Assembly (NCBI GenBank): GCA_903877645.1
Contig: CAIRES010000084.1
Location: 1-35,261, forward strand
Reading direction: 5' to 3'
Origin: an uncultured Bacteroidota bacterium
GTDB taxonomy: Bacteria; Bacteroidota; Bacteroidia; Chitinophagales; Chitinophagaceae
DNA: 35,261 nt
Numbering within the stretch: the first letter of the stretch is position 1; every line of letters starts with the position of its first letter. Shown here in pieces: positions 8,041 through 16,910 of this stretch. The position numbers and the translations under genes were made by a program. The notes under the pieces were generated by a model. That model was not told the origin of the DNA. It worked only from the letters and a program-made list of their open reading frames with translations, and made no database searches.

Positions 8041-9027
8041 TTAAACATTGTGCAGCTCAGCATGCAAGCTCATTTTTTTCAAAACCTGGTGGGCAACATC
8101 CATAGCCTGGTAGCCGTCGTATACAGATACCCGCACCGGGCGGTCGTGCACGATTGAGGCCGCGAACTCCGTCAGTTCCATCCGTATTGCATTGATGGGG
8201 GCTACTTCCGGGTTTTGCACAGATATTATTTTTGTATCGCCATTGGCCAGCTCCAGCGGAAAATCCATCATGCCGGGCGGCATACCTTCTTCCTTCAGGC
8301 GAATAACTTCTGTCTTCTTATCAAGAAAATCTATACCAATGTAGGCATCCCGCTGAAACAGGCGCAGCTTGCGCATATTCTTCAGCGATATGCGGCTGGA
8401 GGTGAGGTTGGCCACGCAGCCATTGTCAAATTCTATACGCGCGTTGGCTATATCCGCCGTTTCGCTCAATACCGCTACCCCACTGGCAGATATACGCTTC
8501 ACAGGTGATTTCACCAGCGACAGCACTATATCTATATCATGGATCATCAGGTCAAGGATCACAGATACATCTGTACCACGCGGGTTGAATTGCGCCAGCC
8601 TGTGCGCCTCAATGAACATGGGCTGTAGCGTCTGGTCGCCAAGGGCAAGGTATGCGGGGTTATAACGCTCCACATGCCCTACCTGGCACTTTACGTTGGC
8701 CTCTTTCACCATCTGCACCAACTCTTTCCCTTCTTCAAGCGTATGAGAGAGCGGCTTTTCTATGAACAGGTGCTTGCCGTTTTGCAGGCATATCTTGGCT
8801 ATATTATAATGAGAAGTAGTGGGGGAAACAATATCTACGGCATCTACCGCAGCTATCAGCTTTTCCATATCTGTGAAGCGGGGTACTGCATACTTGGCTA
8901 TCGCTATCTCCGCCTGGGCATCATCAGGGTCAAAAAAACCGACCAAATGAGCGCCTTCTACCTCGCGCCATTGCTGCATATGTATCTTACCGAGGTGGCC
9001 AGCCCCAAAAACTCCTATTTTAAGCAT
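8041..9027 (-). CDS. Gfo/Idh/MocA-family NAD(P)-dependent oxidoreductase
   Basis: This 328-residue cytoplasmic enzyme has an N-terminal Rossmann fold with IGVFGAGHLGKIH (4-16) and the family motif FIEKPL (88-93). The catalytic-domain segment LMIHDIDIVLSL (~160-172) carries the expected His-Asp. The family oxidises or reduces sugars, often UDP-sugars, and the operon with a sugar-phosphate transferase suggests a role in making a polysaccharide precursor. The exact substrate cannot be told. The start is the only ATG directly before the Rossmann motif. It is first in the cluster. Confidence 0.9.
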   Translation of the reverse strand: MLKIGVFGAGHLGKIHMQQWREVEGAHLVGFFDPDDAQAEIAIAKYAVPRFTDMEKLIAAVDAVDIVSPTTSHYNIAKICLQNGKHLFIEKPLSHTLEEGKELVQMVKEANVKCQVGHVERYNPAYLALGDQTLQPMFIEAHRLAQFNPRGTDVSVILDLMIHDIDIVLSLVKSPVKRISASGVAVLSETADIANARIEFDNGCVANLTSSRISLKNMRKLRLFQRDAYIGIDFLDKKTEVIRLKEEGMPPGMMDFPLELANGDTKIISVQNPEVAPINAIRMELTEFAASIVHDRPVRVSVYDGYQAMDVAHQVLKKMSLHAELHNV

Positions 9028-9063
9028 CTATATCACCCTGTATTAAAAGTTGAAGTACTATAA

Positions 9064-9297
9064 AATGAACGCTGCAAGATACGGATTATTAGGTAAATGG
9101 CTAAGTGGAACAATGAAAATCAAAGAAGGCTTATATCAGCATTTTATAATGTAATTATTTTAACTTTGGGGCAACTATACACAGTTCTAAGCTTGTGCAT
9201 TAGACGAAGGTCATACGTGACATCTCCCTTTAGGGTCGGGGTTTATCGGCTATGGAGGCAGACTGACTGATAACCGGTACTGGTATAATACCTTTCC
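9064..9297. other. Divergent intergenic region before the OmpA-family gene
   Basis: This 234-bp gap contains a perfect -7-type box TAACTTTG at 9161-9168 on the plus strand, but no convincing TTTG box 19-20 bp before it. If used, it gives a leader of about 120 nt for the OmpA-family gene. No RNA gene or open frame was recognised. Confidence 0.4.
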
Positions 9298-10380
9298 ATG
9301 GCAAAACATCTCGCACTTATCCTTATTGCCATCCTTGCTCTTTTCACAAAACAGGCACAGGCGCAGGATATGGATACGATAAATGATTTTGCCCCTCGCA
9401 GGTCGGTCATTTTCCAGGACGACTTTTCCGACGATAGCCTCGGCGATTTCCCCGCCGGTTGGCGTATATGTGTATGCAATGGAGATAAATATGCTTTTGA
9501 TACCTCCCACTGCTTCATTGCAAAGACCCCGCAGGGCAATGCCGCAGTCATCCGGTTCGATACCGCATTTATCACCAACATCGAGCCGTCCATTGAGCCC
9601 AATAAATACCTGCCCGACAGTTTCACCCTCGAATTCGATTTCCTGCTCGGCTCTTCAAAAACGTCTATGGATGTGGGGCTCAACCTCATGTCCAATGCCT
9701 GCTTCGGCGAGGGGTTCAGCCTGTACAACAAAGACAACAAAGGGTACATCATAACACACGAAGCCTTTTACTTGCTCACCGGCGAAACTGAAGGGCACGA
9801 CAAATGGACAGCCGCGCTACCTCCGGGTTTTGATCCCTCCCGCCTCCACCACTTCGCACTTGCTTTTTATAAGCGAAGCATCAAATGCTTCCTGGATAAA
9901 GAACGCATCATGAGCATCCCCGACTGCCATTATTCACCCAATAGTTTTTCACTGTCATGCAGTATCGACGATGCGGTAAAATACCGGAATGTGCGGCTGG
10001 CATCGGGCATGGCGCCTTCCCATTTCGATCGCATCATCACCGAGCAAAAGCTCATCACCTACGCCATCCATTTCGATATAGACTCATCCACTATAAAACC
10101 GGAAAGCATCGGCTTCATCACCCAACTGGCCGCATGGATGAAAGCCAACCCCAAAGTACTGCTGGAGATAGACGGCCATACCGACAACGACGGCAACCCC
10201 GACAAGAACCTGCAGCTATCGCAAACCCGGGCTGACGAAGTAATGAAGCAGCTCACCCTGCTCGGCATCAACGCAAACAGGCTAACCGCAAAAGGCTACG
10301 GCGCCACAAAACCTATTCAAACAAATGACACCCCCGAAGGTAAAGCCGCTAACCGGAGAGTGGAATTTGTAAAACAGTAA
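9298..10380 (+). CDS. OmpA-family outer-membrane protein with N-terminal lectin-like domain
   Basis: This 360-residue protein has a signal peptide (1-22, ending QAQA). Residues ~35-235 begin with VIFQDDFSDDSLGDFPAGW and look like a concanavalin/LamG-like beta-sandwich. The C-terminal OmpA domain (~250-360) reads AIHFDIDSSTIKPES, EIDGHTDNDGN, SQTRADEV, KGYGATKP and ANRRVEF, the peptidoglycan-binding core with its Asp and Arg. This architecture is frequent in Bacteroidota and probably anchors a surface domain to the wall. The gene is convergent with the NHL gene downstream, 28 bp apart. Confidence 0.88.
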   Translation: MAKHLALILIAILALFTKQAQAQDMDTINDFAPRRSVIFQDDFSDDSLGDFPAGWRICVCNGDKYAFDTSHCFIAKTPQGNAAVIRFDTAFITNIEPSIEPNKYLPDSFTLEFDFLLGSSKTSMDVGLNLMSNACFGEGFSLYNKDNKGYIITHEAFYLLTGETEGHDKWTAALPPGFDPSRLHHFALAFYKRSIKCFLDKERIMSIPDCHYSPNSFSLSCSIDDAVKYRNVRLASGMAPSHFDRIITEQKLITYAIHFDIDSSTIKPESIGFITQLAAWMKANPKVLLEIDGHTDNDGNPDKNLQLSQTRADEVMKQLTLLGINANRLTAKGYGATKPIQTNDTPEGKAANRRVEFVKQ

Positions 10381-10408
10381 GATCGTAACCAAAACCAACC
10401 CTTGAAAA

Positions 10409-11824
10409 CTACCTTTCTACCACTACCCTCACGGTCTGCTGCGCGCCTGCATCATCAGCTTTATACACGCCCATGTACACACCATCCGCCAGCGCGGCAG
10501 GCAGCCGCACATCTGTGGCGCCGCTTGCTACTTTATACGCTGCCACTTGCTGCCCCACCATGTTATACACTACAAAGCTTCCTGCCTCCGGCGATTGTAT
10601 AGTTATATCCCCACTTGTAGGGTTGGGCCATACCGATAGCTCCCTCTCCCTTGGAGAGGGCTGGGGAGAGGTACCCAGCGATGGCGGCGCACACACTGCC
10701 AGGCTGGGCCCGGAGGCCGTTACGGCGCGCACATTGGTATTGCCATTAAAAAACATATTCCCGCAGCTATCTATACACAAATCATAGACATATATTTCTG
10801 CAGCCGTTGCGATTCCTCCATTTCCTATAGAATCCCCAACGCCGGGAGGAATTCCATTTCCTGCATATGTGGTAATAATGCCTGAGATAGCATCTACTCT
10901 GCGTATTCTTTCATTTTCTTCATCGGCGACATACATATTATCGTATTTATCAAATATTAAATGCACTGGCTGGCTAATACCTGCGGCTGTTGCGGGCCCA
11001 CCATCCCCACTGTAGCTACCCCTCAAGCTTGTAGGGCCTATGCCGGCCACTGTTGTGATTATGCCTGTACTGGCATCCACGCGCCTGATGCGATTATTGT
11101 ACTGATCCGCAATATAAACGTTTCCATGGCTATCCAGCGCCACTCCTTCGGGACCATTTAATTGCGCCGCCGTAGCCGGGCCTCCGTCGCCGCCATAGCT
11201 ACCCGTGCCGAAGGTAGCCACACCTGCAATAGTAGTGATGATGCCCGTAGCGGCAGTTACTTTGCGTATGGCATTGGTCAAATACTCGGCTATATACAAG
11301 TTACCCTCCCTATCCATTGCTATCCCTCTTGGTTCTCCCAGTTCCACATTGGTAGCAGGCCCGCCATCGCCACCATACACACCCGGTGCCGCACCTGCTA
11401 TGGTAGTTATAATGCCTGTTGTACGATTTACCTGCCGTACCCTGGTCCTGTTATCAGCTATATATAAATAGTCTACGCCATCAACACTTCTTATGCATAG
11501 TCCATATACTCCCGATTGTAGACCGGCATCAGTAGCCGGTATGTTCTCAGTAGTATCTATACTACTACTATTGCCCGCAATAGTAGTTCCTATACCACTT
11601 GCCATATCTATTCTTCGCACTTTATTGTTAGTACCTATGTACAAGTTGCCAGCCGCATCCATACAAATTGCATTTAGATCCTGAAAGGATGCCGTGCTTG
11701 CGGGGCCACCGTCACCAGATGCACCGGTAGTACTATTACCTGCAATATGTAATATATACTGTGCATGGATTTCGCTACTGCATAGCGCTATAATAAGCAC
11801 TATAATAAAGTACACTTTTTTCAT
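10409..11824 (-). CDS. Secreted NHL-repeat protein with T9SS sorting domain (paralogue 1)
   Basis: This 471-residue protein starts at MKKVYFIIV (ATG 11824). A longer frame to 11884 would run through the upstream terminator hairpin and is rejected. The signal peptide is residues ~1-21 (ending IHA). Residues ~23-375 are NHL-type beta-propeller repeats, each with a G-D-GGPAT motif, a GVALDSHGNVYIADQYNNRIRRV-like strand (shown in part) and GIITTIAG. The C-terminal T9SS domain (~395-471) begins LSVWPNPTSG and ends in TVRVVVER. It should pass through T9SS to the surface or medium; the function of the propeller is unknown. It is closely related to the next gene. The linker TSPQPSPRERE, absent from paralogue 2, is encoded by a REP-like palindrome. 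Confidence 0.9.
   Translation of the reverse strand: MKKVYFIIVLIIALCSSEIHAQYILHIAGNSTTGASGDGGPASTASFQDLNAICMDAAGNLYIGTNNKVRRIDMASGIGTTIAGNSSSIDTTENIPATDAGLQSGVYGLCIRSVDGVDYLYIADNRTRVRQVNRTTGIITTIAGAAPGVYGGDGGPATNVELGEPRGIAMDREGNLYIAEYLTNAIRKVTAATGIITTIAGVATFGTGSYGGDGGPATAAQLNGPEGVALDSHGNVYIADQYNNRIRRVDASTGIITTVAGIGPTSLRGSYSGDGGPATAAGISQPVHLIFDKYDNMYVADEENERIRRVDAISGIITTYAGNGIPPGVGDSIGNGGIATAAEIYVYDLCIDSCGNMFFNGNTNVRAVTASGPSLAVCAPPSLGTSPQPSPRERELSVWPNPTSGDITIQSPEAGSFVVYNMVGQQVAAYKVASGATDVRLPAALADGVYMGVYKADDAGAQQTVRVVVER
10640..10672. repeat. REP-like GC-rich palindrome inside NHL gene 1
   Basis: CCCTCTCC (10642-10649) pairs perfectly with GGAGAGGG (10653-10660) around a 3-nt loop, followed by GCTGGGGAGAGG. 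This CTCTCCCTTGGAGAGG-type sequence is widespread as a dispersed intergenic repeat in bacteria (recalled). Here it lies in frame between the propeller and the sorting domain. The paralogue at 11896-13296 has no equivalent. Confidence 0.7.
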
Positions 11825-11862
11825 GGTTATAATTTGATAATTAACAAGGATGGGGAAAAAGC

Positions 11863-11885
11863 CATGCTCCAAAATATGGAGCATG
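11863..11885 (-). terminator. Intrinsic terminator of NHL gene 2
   Basis: CATGCTCC and GGAGCATG form a perfect 8-bp stem around a 7-nt AT loop. On the minus strand it is followed by GCTTTTTCCCC, giving a T-run. It starts 11 nt beyond the stop of the gene at 11896. The core is shared with the hairpin at 13343-13382. Confidence 0.75.
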
Positions 11886-11895
11886 ACTTTAAAAA

Positions 11896-13296
11896 CTATT
11901 CTTTTACTACGGTAGCAGTATAGCTACGATCACTGCCTATGTACATATTTATAATGTAGGTGCCGGGCGGCAGCTTATGTATGTCTACATGCTGTGTGCC
12001 AGCCTGCAGATCGCCATGTAGTATCGTTCGCCCTATCATATCCATGATCTCGTACCGTGCGCCATCGGCTATTGGATTATCTATAGTCAGCTGGTTGGTT
12101 GCCGGGTTTGGGTACACATTACACTCCTTTATGGAGGCGGTAGGCACACCCAGCGATGGCGGCGCACACACTGCCAGGCTTGGCCCGGAGGCCGTTACGG
12201 CGCGCACATTGGTTTGGTCATCAAAAAAAAGATTACCACAGCTATCCAGGCACAAATCCGTACAGTTTAACCTTGCCGCTGTAGCCAGCCCCCCATCACC
12301 TATAGTGTCTCCTAAGCCTGAAGGAATGCCGTTACCAGCATAGGTAGTAATAATGCCCGTGCCGGCATCTACCCTGCGTATCCTTAAATTTTCCTCATCA
12401 GCAATATACATATTATCGTATTTGTCAAATGCTATCCGCACCGGGATGCTAATACCTGCGGCTGTTGCCGGGCCGCCATCGCCGCTAAAGCTACCCCTGA
12501 AACTTGATGTGGGGCCAATGCCTGCCACAGTAGTTATTATGCCTGTAATGGCATCCACACGCCTGATGCGGTTATTATACTGATCGGCAATATAAACGTT
12601 TCCGTGGCTATCCAGCGCCACTCCTTCGGGGCCATCCAATTGTGCATCCGTAGCGGGGCCGCCATCGCCTCCATAGCTTCCCGTGCCCGCCACCGCTACA
12701 CCGGCAATGGTAGTGATGATGCCCGTAGCTGCCGTTACTTTGCGTATGGTATTGTTGAAATATTCCGCAATATAAAGATTGCCCTCCGGGTCTATGGCTA
12801 CCCCGCGTGGCTCACCCAGCAGTGCCGCAGTGGCCTGCCCACCATCACCGCCATAGCCGCCGGGTCCTCTTCCTGCGGCAGTTGTTATGATACCGGTGGC
12901 CAGGTTCACCTTTCTTACCTTATAATGGCTATCAGCTATATACAAATATTCTATGCCGTCTGCCCCGCCTATACATAAGCCAACGGCTTCAAATATTCCA
13001 GCACTTGTAGCCGGTATATAATCGGTAGTATCTGCACTGCTACTGCTGCCCGCAATAGTGGTTACAATACCACTTGTCATATCTATTTTCCGTACTTTAT
13101 CGTTTGCACCTATGTACAGATTGCCTGCGGCATCCATACAAATCGCATTTAGATCTGTAAAAGTTGCTACAGTAGCAGGGCCACCATCGCCAGAATCTCC
13201 GAGTATACTTGTACCTGCGATATGTAAAATGTATTGTGCTCCTACCTGTTTGCTATAAAAAAAAGTAAATAATACTAAAAAAAAGTATTTTTTCAT
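11896..13296 (-). CDS. Secreted NHL-repeat protein with T9SS sorting domain (paralogue 2)
   Basis: This 466-residue protein starts at MKKYFFLVLF (ATG 13296; the upstream in-frame codon at 13302 is TTG). The signal peptide ends near VGA before QYILHIAG. The propeller (~22-370) is very similar to paralogue 1, including the segment PEGVALDSHGNVYIADQYNN and the end VTASGPSLAVCAPPSLG. The T9SS domain (~390-466) begins NVYPNPATNQ and ends SYTATVVKE. Its sorting domain is nearer to the orphan domain at 13387-13737 than to that of paralogue 1, which points to domain shuffling or gene conversion. Paralogue 1 follows in the same orientation, with a terminator between them, so each is probably its own transcription unit. 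Confidence 0.9.
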   Translation of the reverse strand: MKKYFFLVLFTFFYSKQVGAQYILHIAGTSILGDSGDGGPATVATFTDLNAICMDAAGNLYIGANDKVRKIDMTSGIVTTIAGSSSSADTTDYIPATSAGIFEAVGLCIGGADGIEYLYIADSHYKVRKVNLATGIITTAAGRGPGGYGGDGGQATAALLGEPRGVAIDPEGNLYIAEYFNNTIRKVTAATGIITTIAGVAVAGTGSYGGDGGPATDAQLDGPEGVALDSHGNVYIADQYNNRIRRVDAITGIITTVAGIGPTSSFRGSFSGDGGPATAAGISIPVRIAFDKYDNMYIADEENLRIRRVDAGTGIITTYAGNGIPSGLGDTIGDGGLATAARLNCTDLCLDSCGNLFFDDQTNVRAVTASGPSLAVCAPPSLGVPTASIKECNVYPNPATNQLTIDNPIADGARYEIMDMIGRTILHGDLQAGTQHVDIHKLPPGTYIINMYIGSDRSYTATVVKE

Positions 13297-13342
13297 CGTC
13301 AATAAATTAAATGTTATGGATTGAGATTGGAGAAGAAATAAA

Positions 13343-13382
13343 TTAAAAGTAATGCTCCAAAAAATTGGAGCATTACTTTTAA
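13343..13382 (-). terminator. Strong hairpin terminator after the orphan sorting-domain gene
   Basis: TTAAAAGTAATGCTCCAA and its exact complement form an 18-bp stem with a 4-nt loop, beginning four bases past the stop at 13387. A/T-rich arms give T-runs on both strands, so it could work in either direction. The TGCTCC/GGAGCA core matches the hairpin at 11863-11885. Confidence 0.85.
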
Positions 13383-13386
13383 ACAG

Positions 13387-13737
13387 TTAATCTTTCAGTA
13401 TTGCTGAATTGTAGCTTCGCTCGGAGCCTGTGTATAGGTTAATAATGTAACTGCCAGACGGCAGCGAATGTATGTCTACATGCTGTTTGCCAGCCTGCAC
13501 CGTGCCTTGCTGGGCTGTTCTGCCGGCCATATCCACCAGCTCGTAGCGCGCGCCGTCTGTTTCCGGCACATCTATAGTTATCTCGCTTGTGGCAGGCACA
13601 GGGTACACCTTCCAATCCTTAGGTAATGTGGTGTTCCCTACCCCGCTTGGCGCCGCATGGCGGTAGGCATAGCCATTACTGCCACCATAAGTGGTGGCTT
13701 TGTAGAATACATTACTCACATTGGTGGCCATGGGCAT
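13387..13737 (-). CDS. Orphan T9SS C-terminal domain protein, probable gene remnant
   Basis: This 116-residue frame has no signal peptide. Residues ~44-116 are a T9SS type A sorting domain (KVYPVPATSEITIDVPETDG, ELVDMAGRTA, GKQHVDIHSLPSGSYIINLY) closely matching the end of the NHL protein at 11896. Residues 1-40 (GGSNGYAYRHAAPSG) match nothing recognised and contain no propeller repeat. An in-frame TAA lies two codons before the first ATG. Without a signal peptide the sorting domain could not be used, so this is most likely the 3' end of a third paralogue left by deletion. A short expressed protein cannot be excluded. Confidence 0.6.
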   Translation of the reverse strand: MPMATNVSNVFYKATTYGGSNGYAYRHAAPSGVGNTTLPKDWKVYPVPATSEITIDVPETDGARYELVDMAGRTAQQGTVQAGKQHVDIHSLPSGSYIINLYTGSERSYNSAILKD

Positions 13738-14399
13738 AGGTTTTTAGTGTGCGATCAATTCCACAATTGTTCAATTATTATATTTTCTTAGTAATATAAA
13801 ATTAGTAATTATTTATGATAATGCAATAGCTGTTTGAAGTTATTTTTTTTGTCCCCGAAGAGTTTCTTCGCTCCTTCTGCAAAGGACTCTTCGGTTCGCG
13901 CAAGACAGACAACAATCTACACTCATTGAGAAATTGAGTAATTGAGTAATTCACTATATCTATTTTATAAAACCATCCATAGATAAAACATGTTGGAGCG
14001 TATTCATTTCTTTAAGACCTTTATGTGATCTTTCAGCCTTGTGACCTCCGTGTTTGCCTTTGTGGACTTTGTATTGAAACTACAATACTGTAAATAAATT
14101 TCAGGATTATTTGGTGTCCCATCGAACAAAAATGGGACATTCAATGGGACATCCGAAAAATTAAATACATCCAAAACCCACACTAATACACACTTACATG
14201 AAAAATCATAATAAGAGTTATCCACATAAAAGTATTGAAAACCGATGGGACATTACCAAAAGATGCGGCACACTCTCGGGGTAGCTCACCTGTTCCGCCG
14301 AAATTTTATTGGAAATAAATAGCCAAAACTTGATTTTTGGCATAATTAATGCTGTTTTTAAGCATTAGCCTTGCCTTTTAATATAGAGTAAAATAACAA
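13738..14399. other. 662-bp AT-rich intergenic region with several short repeats
   Basis: No credible gene is seen. It contains a hairpin with a 9-bp stem CCGAAGAGT / ACTCTTCGG (13855-13894), about three copies of an ATTGAGTA octamer (13925-13951), and a stretch at ~14011-14085 (CCTTGTGACCTCCGTGTTTG) that looks like a dispersed non-coding repeat common in Bacteroidota (recalled). Four ATGGGACA motifs follow. Close to the receptor gene lies a 7-bp inverted repeat TAATGCT / AGCATTA (14347-14367) that could be an operator or a small hairpin. The promoter of the receptor gene is probably here but no clear one was identified. Confidence 0.6.
14115..14252. repeat. Four ATGGGACA motifs in both orientations
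   Basis: TGTCCCATCG at 14115-14124 is the exact complement of CGATGGGACA near 14243-14252. Two more ATGGGACAT copies lie between, at 14132-14140 and 14144-14152. The set sits 150-290 bp upstream of the TonB-dependent receptor. Clustered copies suggest binding sites for a regulator, or a degenerate repeat. Confidence 0.5.
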
Positions 14400-16847
14400 A
14401 TGCATATCAGACTGCTATTTAGTGGATTAATTTTAGTGCTTCTTTCATCTGTTAATTCGTTTGCAGGGAATGTGCTCAAAGGGAAGGTGACCGATACCAA
14501 AGGTGAGACCCTGCCCGGCACTATCGTGGAAATAACTGACCTCAAAACCGGGGCCGCCACAGACTCTGTCGGCAATTACCGCATCAATAACCTCCCGAAC
14601 GGCTCCTACCTTGTGGAAGTGCATGTGCTGGGCTATGCCACCATCACCACCCTGGTGAACATACAGGGCGGCGATGTAACCAAAGATTTTGTCCTGAAGG
14701 AAAGCGTGATCGAAAAGAACGAAGTGGTGGTAACGGGCGCCAGCCTCGCCACCGAGGAGCGCAAAAGCATCACCCCAATTCAAAGTGTCAGCATCAAGCA
14801 GATGCATGAGAACATCTCGTCTAATGTCATAGATGCCATCTCCAATCTGCCGGGTGTTACCGCCATCACTACCGGGCCGTCGGTGTCCAAGCCGGTCATC
14901 CGAGGGCTGGGTTACAACCGCATCATCACCCTCAACGATGGTGTGCGGCAGGAAGGACAGCAATGGGGCGATGAGCATGGTATCGAGATAGACGATTACA
15001 ACGTTACCCGTATAGAGATACTCAAAGGCCCCGCATCGCTCGCCTATGGCTCTGATGCCCTCGCCGGCGTCATCAACATCATCTCCAACCCGGATATACC
15101 TGATAAGAAGATAGTAGGCAATGTGACCGCCAACTACCAGACCAATGCTGGCATGGGCGCCATACATGCGGATCTCGGCGGCAATAAGAACGGCTTGAGC
15201 TGGAAGGTATATGGCACACAAAAAGACGCACACGACTATTACAATAAGTATGACGGTTATGTGTACGACACCCGCTTTCATAACACCGACTTCGGGGCCA
15301 GTGTGGGTATCAATAAGACCTGGGGATCCTCACGCCTGTCTTACACCTCATTCAATGAGAAGACCGGTATACCCGATGGCACCCGCGATAGCACCACCGG
15401 CCAGTTCCTCAAAGAAGTCAACGTGAATGGAAACGATGTGTTCCAGGTGGTACCACAGTCGGATAACAAATCATACAACATGACCATCCCCTACCAGCAC
15501 ATACAACACCAGAAGATAGTGCTGGACAACGATATATACCTCGGCAATGAAGGGCGCATAGGTATCACAGTTGGGTACCAGCGCAATACCCGTCAGGAAT
15601 TCGGCGACATCCTGCAGCCCACAGTGGCCGGCTTGTCATTACTGCTGCAAACTGCAACTTACGACATCAAGTACTTCCTGCCCAAGCAAAAAGGCTGGAC
15701 GGTGAGTGCCGGCCTCAATGGCATGAGCCAGTGGAATGACAATAAGGGACAAGAATACCTCGTACCCGATTACCGCCTTTTTGACGGCGGCCTGTATGCG
15801 ATGGGGACTAAGACCTTTGGCAAATGGATCGTCAACGGGGGACTCAGGTATGACTTCAGGGTATTGGGTGCCTACAAGAAGAACGAAGAGATACCTTTCA
15901 CTCAAACAGCCGTGACACTGCCTTATGTATCAAACGTTACCTACGAGGTATTCAAGCCGTTCACTGATATATTCACCAGCGTTTCGGGCAGCTTCGGTGC
16001 GGGATACAATGTTAATGACAATACCTTCCTGAAAATGAACCTCGCCAGCGGCTACCGCTGCCCCAACATTGCGGAGCTGGCTGCCAATGGGGTGCACGAC
16101 GGAACTGTGCGTTACGAGTATGGCACTCCCAGCCTCACCCCTGAGAACAGCCTACAGGCCGACATGGGCGTATCATGGAGCGTAAAACACCTGCTTATCA
16201 ATGTAGCTGTGTTCGACAACTACATCCGCAACTTCATATACGTTCGCAAGATACTCAATGCAAATGGCAGCGACTCCATACCTATCTATAACAATGACCT
16301 GAAGTACACTGCATTTGTATACAATCATGGCGATGCCAACCTCTTTGGTGGCGAGGTGTATGTGGATTACCACCCCCACCCGCTCGACTGGCTGCACCTT
16401 GAAAATACCTTTTCTTATGTAAGAGGCCTCCTGGTGAACTCGGTAGATGGCACCAACAACCTGCCTTATATGCCACCCGCCCGCTGGCTCATAGAGCTGC
16501 GCGCACAAAAAAGAACACTTGGTAAGTACCTGAAAGGAACCTATGCCAAGATAGGAGTAGATATGAACTCTTCCCAAAACAATGTATTTACCGCCTACAA
16601 TACCGAAACAACCACACCCGGCTATACCTTGCTCGATGCAGGAGTAGGTGCTGATGTGGTAGACCGCAAGCACCATACCTTGTTCACCCTCACCCTTGCA
16701 GCCCAAAACATCACCGATGTGGCTTACCAAAACGCACTCAGCCGACTTCGCTACACCGATGAGAACATGACCACCGGCAGGATGGGTATTTACAACATGG
16801 GCCGCAACTTCAGTATCATCTTATCCGTACCGCTTAATGTAAAATAA
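14400..16847 (+). CDS. TonB-dependent outer-membrane receptor
   Basis: This 815-residue protein has a signal peptide (1-22, ending NSFA). An N-terminal carboxypeptidase-regulatory-like domain follows (~26-105: KGKVTDTKGETLPGTIVEI, then GNYRINNLPNGSYLVEV). The plug domain (~118-235) contains GVTAITTGPSVSKPVIRGLG, VRQEGQQWGDEHGIEIDD and RIEILKGPASLAYGSDALAG. The remainder is a 22-strand-type barrel ending in the expected aromatic/hydrophobic strand (NFSIILSVPLNVK). It imports a ligand across the outer membrane using TonB energy. The plug resembles receptors of the metal or siderophore class more than SusC, and no SusD partner follows, so a metal complex is a reasonable guess only. It appears to be transcribed alone. 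Confidence 0.92.
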   Translation: MHIRLLFSGLILVLLSSVNSFAGNVLKGKVTDTKGETLPGTIVEITDLKTGAATDSVGNYRINNLPNGSYLVEVHVLGYATITTLVNIQGGDVTKDFVLKESVIEKNEVVVTGASLATEERKSITPIQSVSIKQMHENISSNVIDAISNLPGVTAITTGPSVSKPVIRGLGYNRIITLNDGVRQEGQQWGDEHGIEIDDYNVTRIEILKGPASLAYGSDALAGVINIISNPDIPDKKIVGNVTANYQTNAGMGAIHADLGGNKNGLSWKVYGTQKDAHDYYNKYDGYVYDTRFHNTDFGASVGINKTWGSSRLSYTSFNEKTGIPDGTRDSTTGQFLKEVNVNGNDVFQVVPQSDNKSYNMTIPYQHIQHQKIVLDNDIYLGNEGRIGITVGYQRNTRQEFGDILQPTVAGLSLLLQTATYDIKYFLPKQKGWTVSAGLNGMSQWNDNKGQEYLVPDYRLFDGGLYAMGTKTFGKWIVNGGLRYDFRVLGAYKKNEEIPFTQTAVTLPYVSNVTYEVFKPFTDIFTSVSGSFGAGYNVNDNTFLKMNLASGYRCPNIAELAANGVHDGTVRYEYGTPSLTPENSLQADMGVSWSVKHLLINVAVFDNYIRNFIYVRKILNANGSDSIPIYNNDLKYTAFVYNHGDANLFGGEVYVDYHPHPLDWLHLENTFSYVRGLLVNSVDGTNNLPYMPPARWLIELRAQKRTLGKYLKGTYAKIGVDMNSSQNNVFTAYNTETTTPGYTLLDAGVGADVVDRKHHTLFTLTLAAQNITDVAYQNALSRLRYTDENMTTGRMGIYNMGRNFSIILSVPLNVK

Positions 16848-16910
16848 CGATTATTCATCTATCTATACTTATACAAATAACACGAATTAGCCAAAAAATG
16901 TCCGATTGTA

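Noticed and set aside
9180-9260. Possible tRNA-like or small RNA segment
   Set aside because: A GGTCGGGGTTTATC stretch looked T-arm-like, but no acceptor stem, anticodon arm or D-arm could be built.
11825-11884. N-terminal extension of NHL protein 1
   Set aside because: It would translate through the terminator hairpin of the preceding gene; the signal peptide begins at the internal ATG 11824.
14004-14225. 73-codon minus-strand frame in the intergenic region
   Set aside because: It has no recognisable domain or signal peptide, is AT-rich, and covers dispersed-repeat-like sequence and the ATGGGACA motifs. It is most likely random.
14445-15281. 278-codon minus-strand frame
   Set aside because: It is the antisense shadow of the TonB-dependent receptor, whose plus-strand reading has clear domain motifs.
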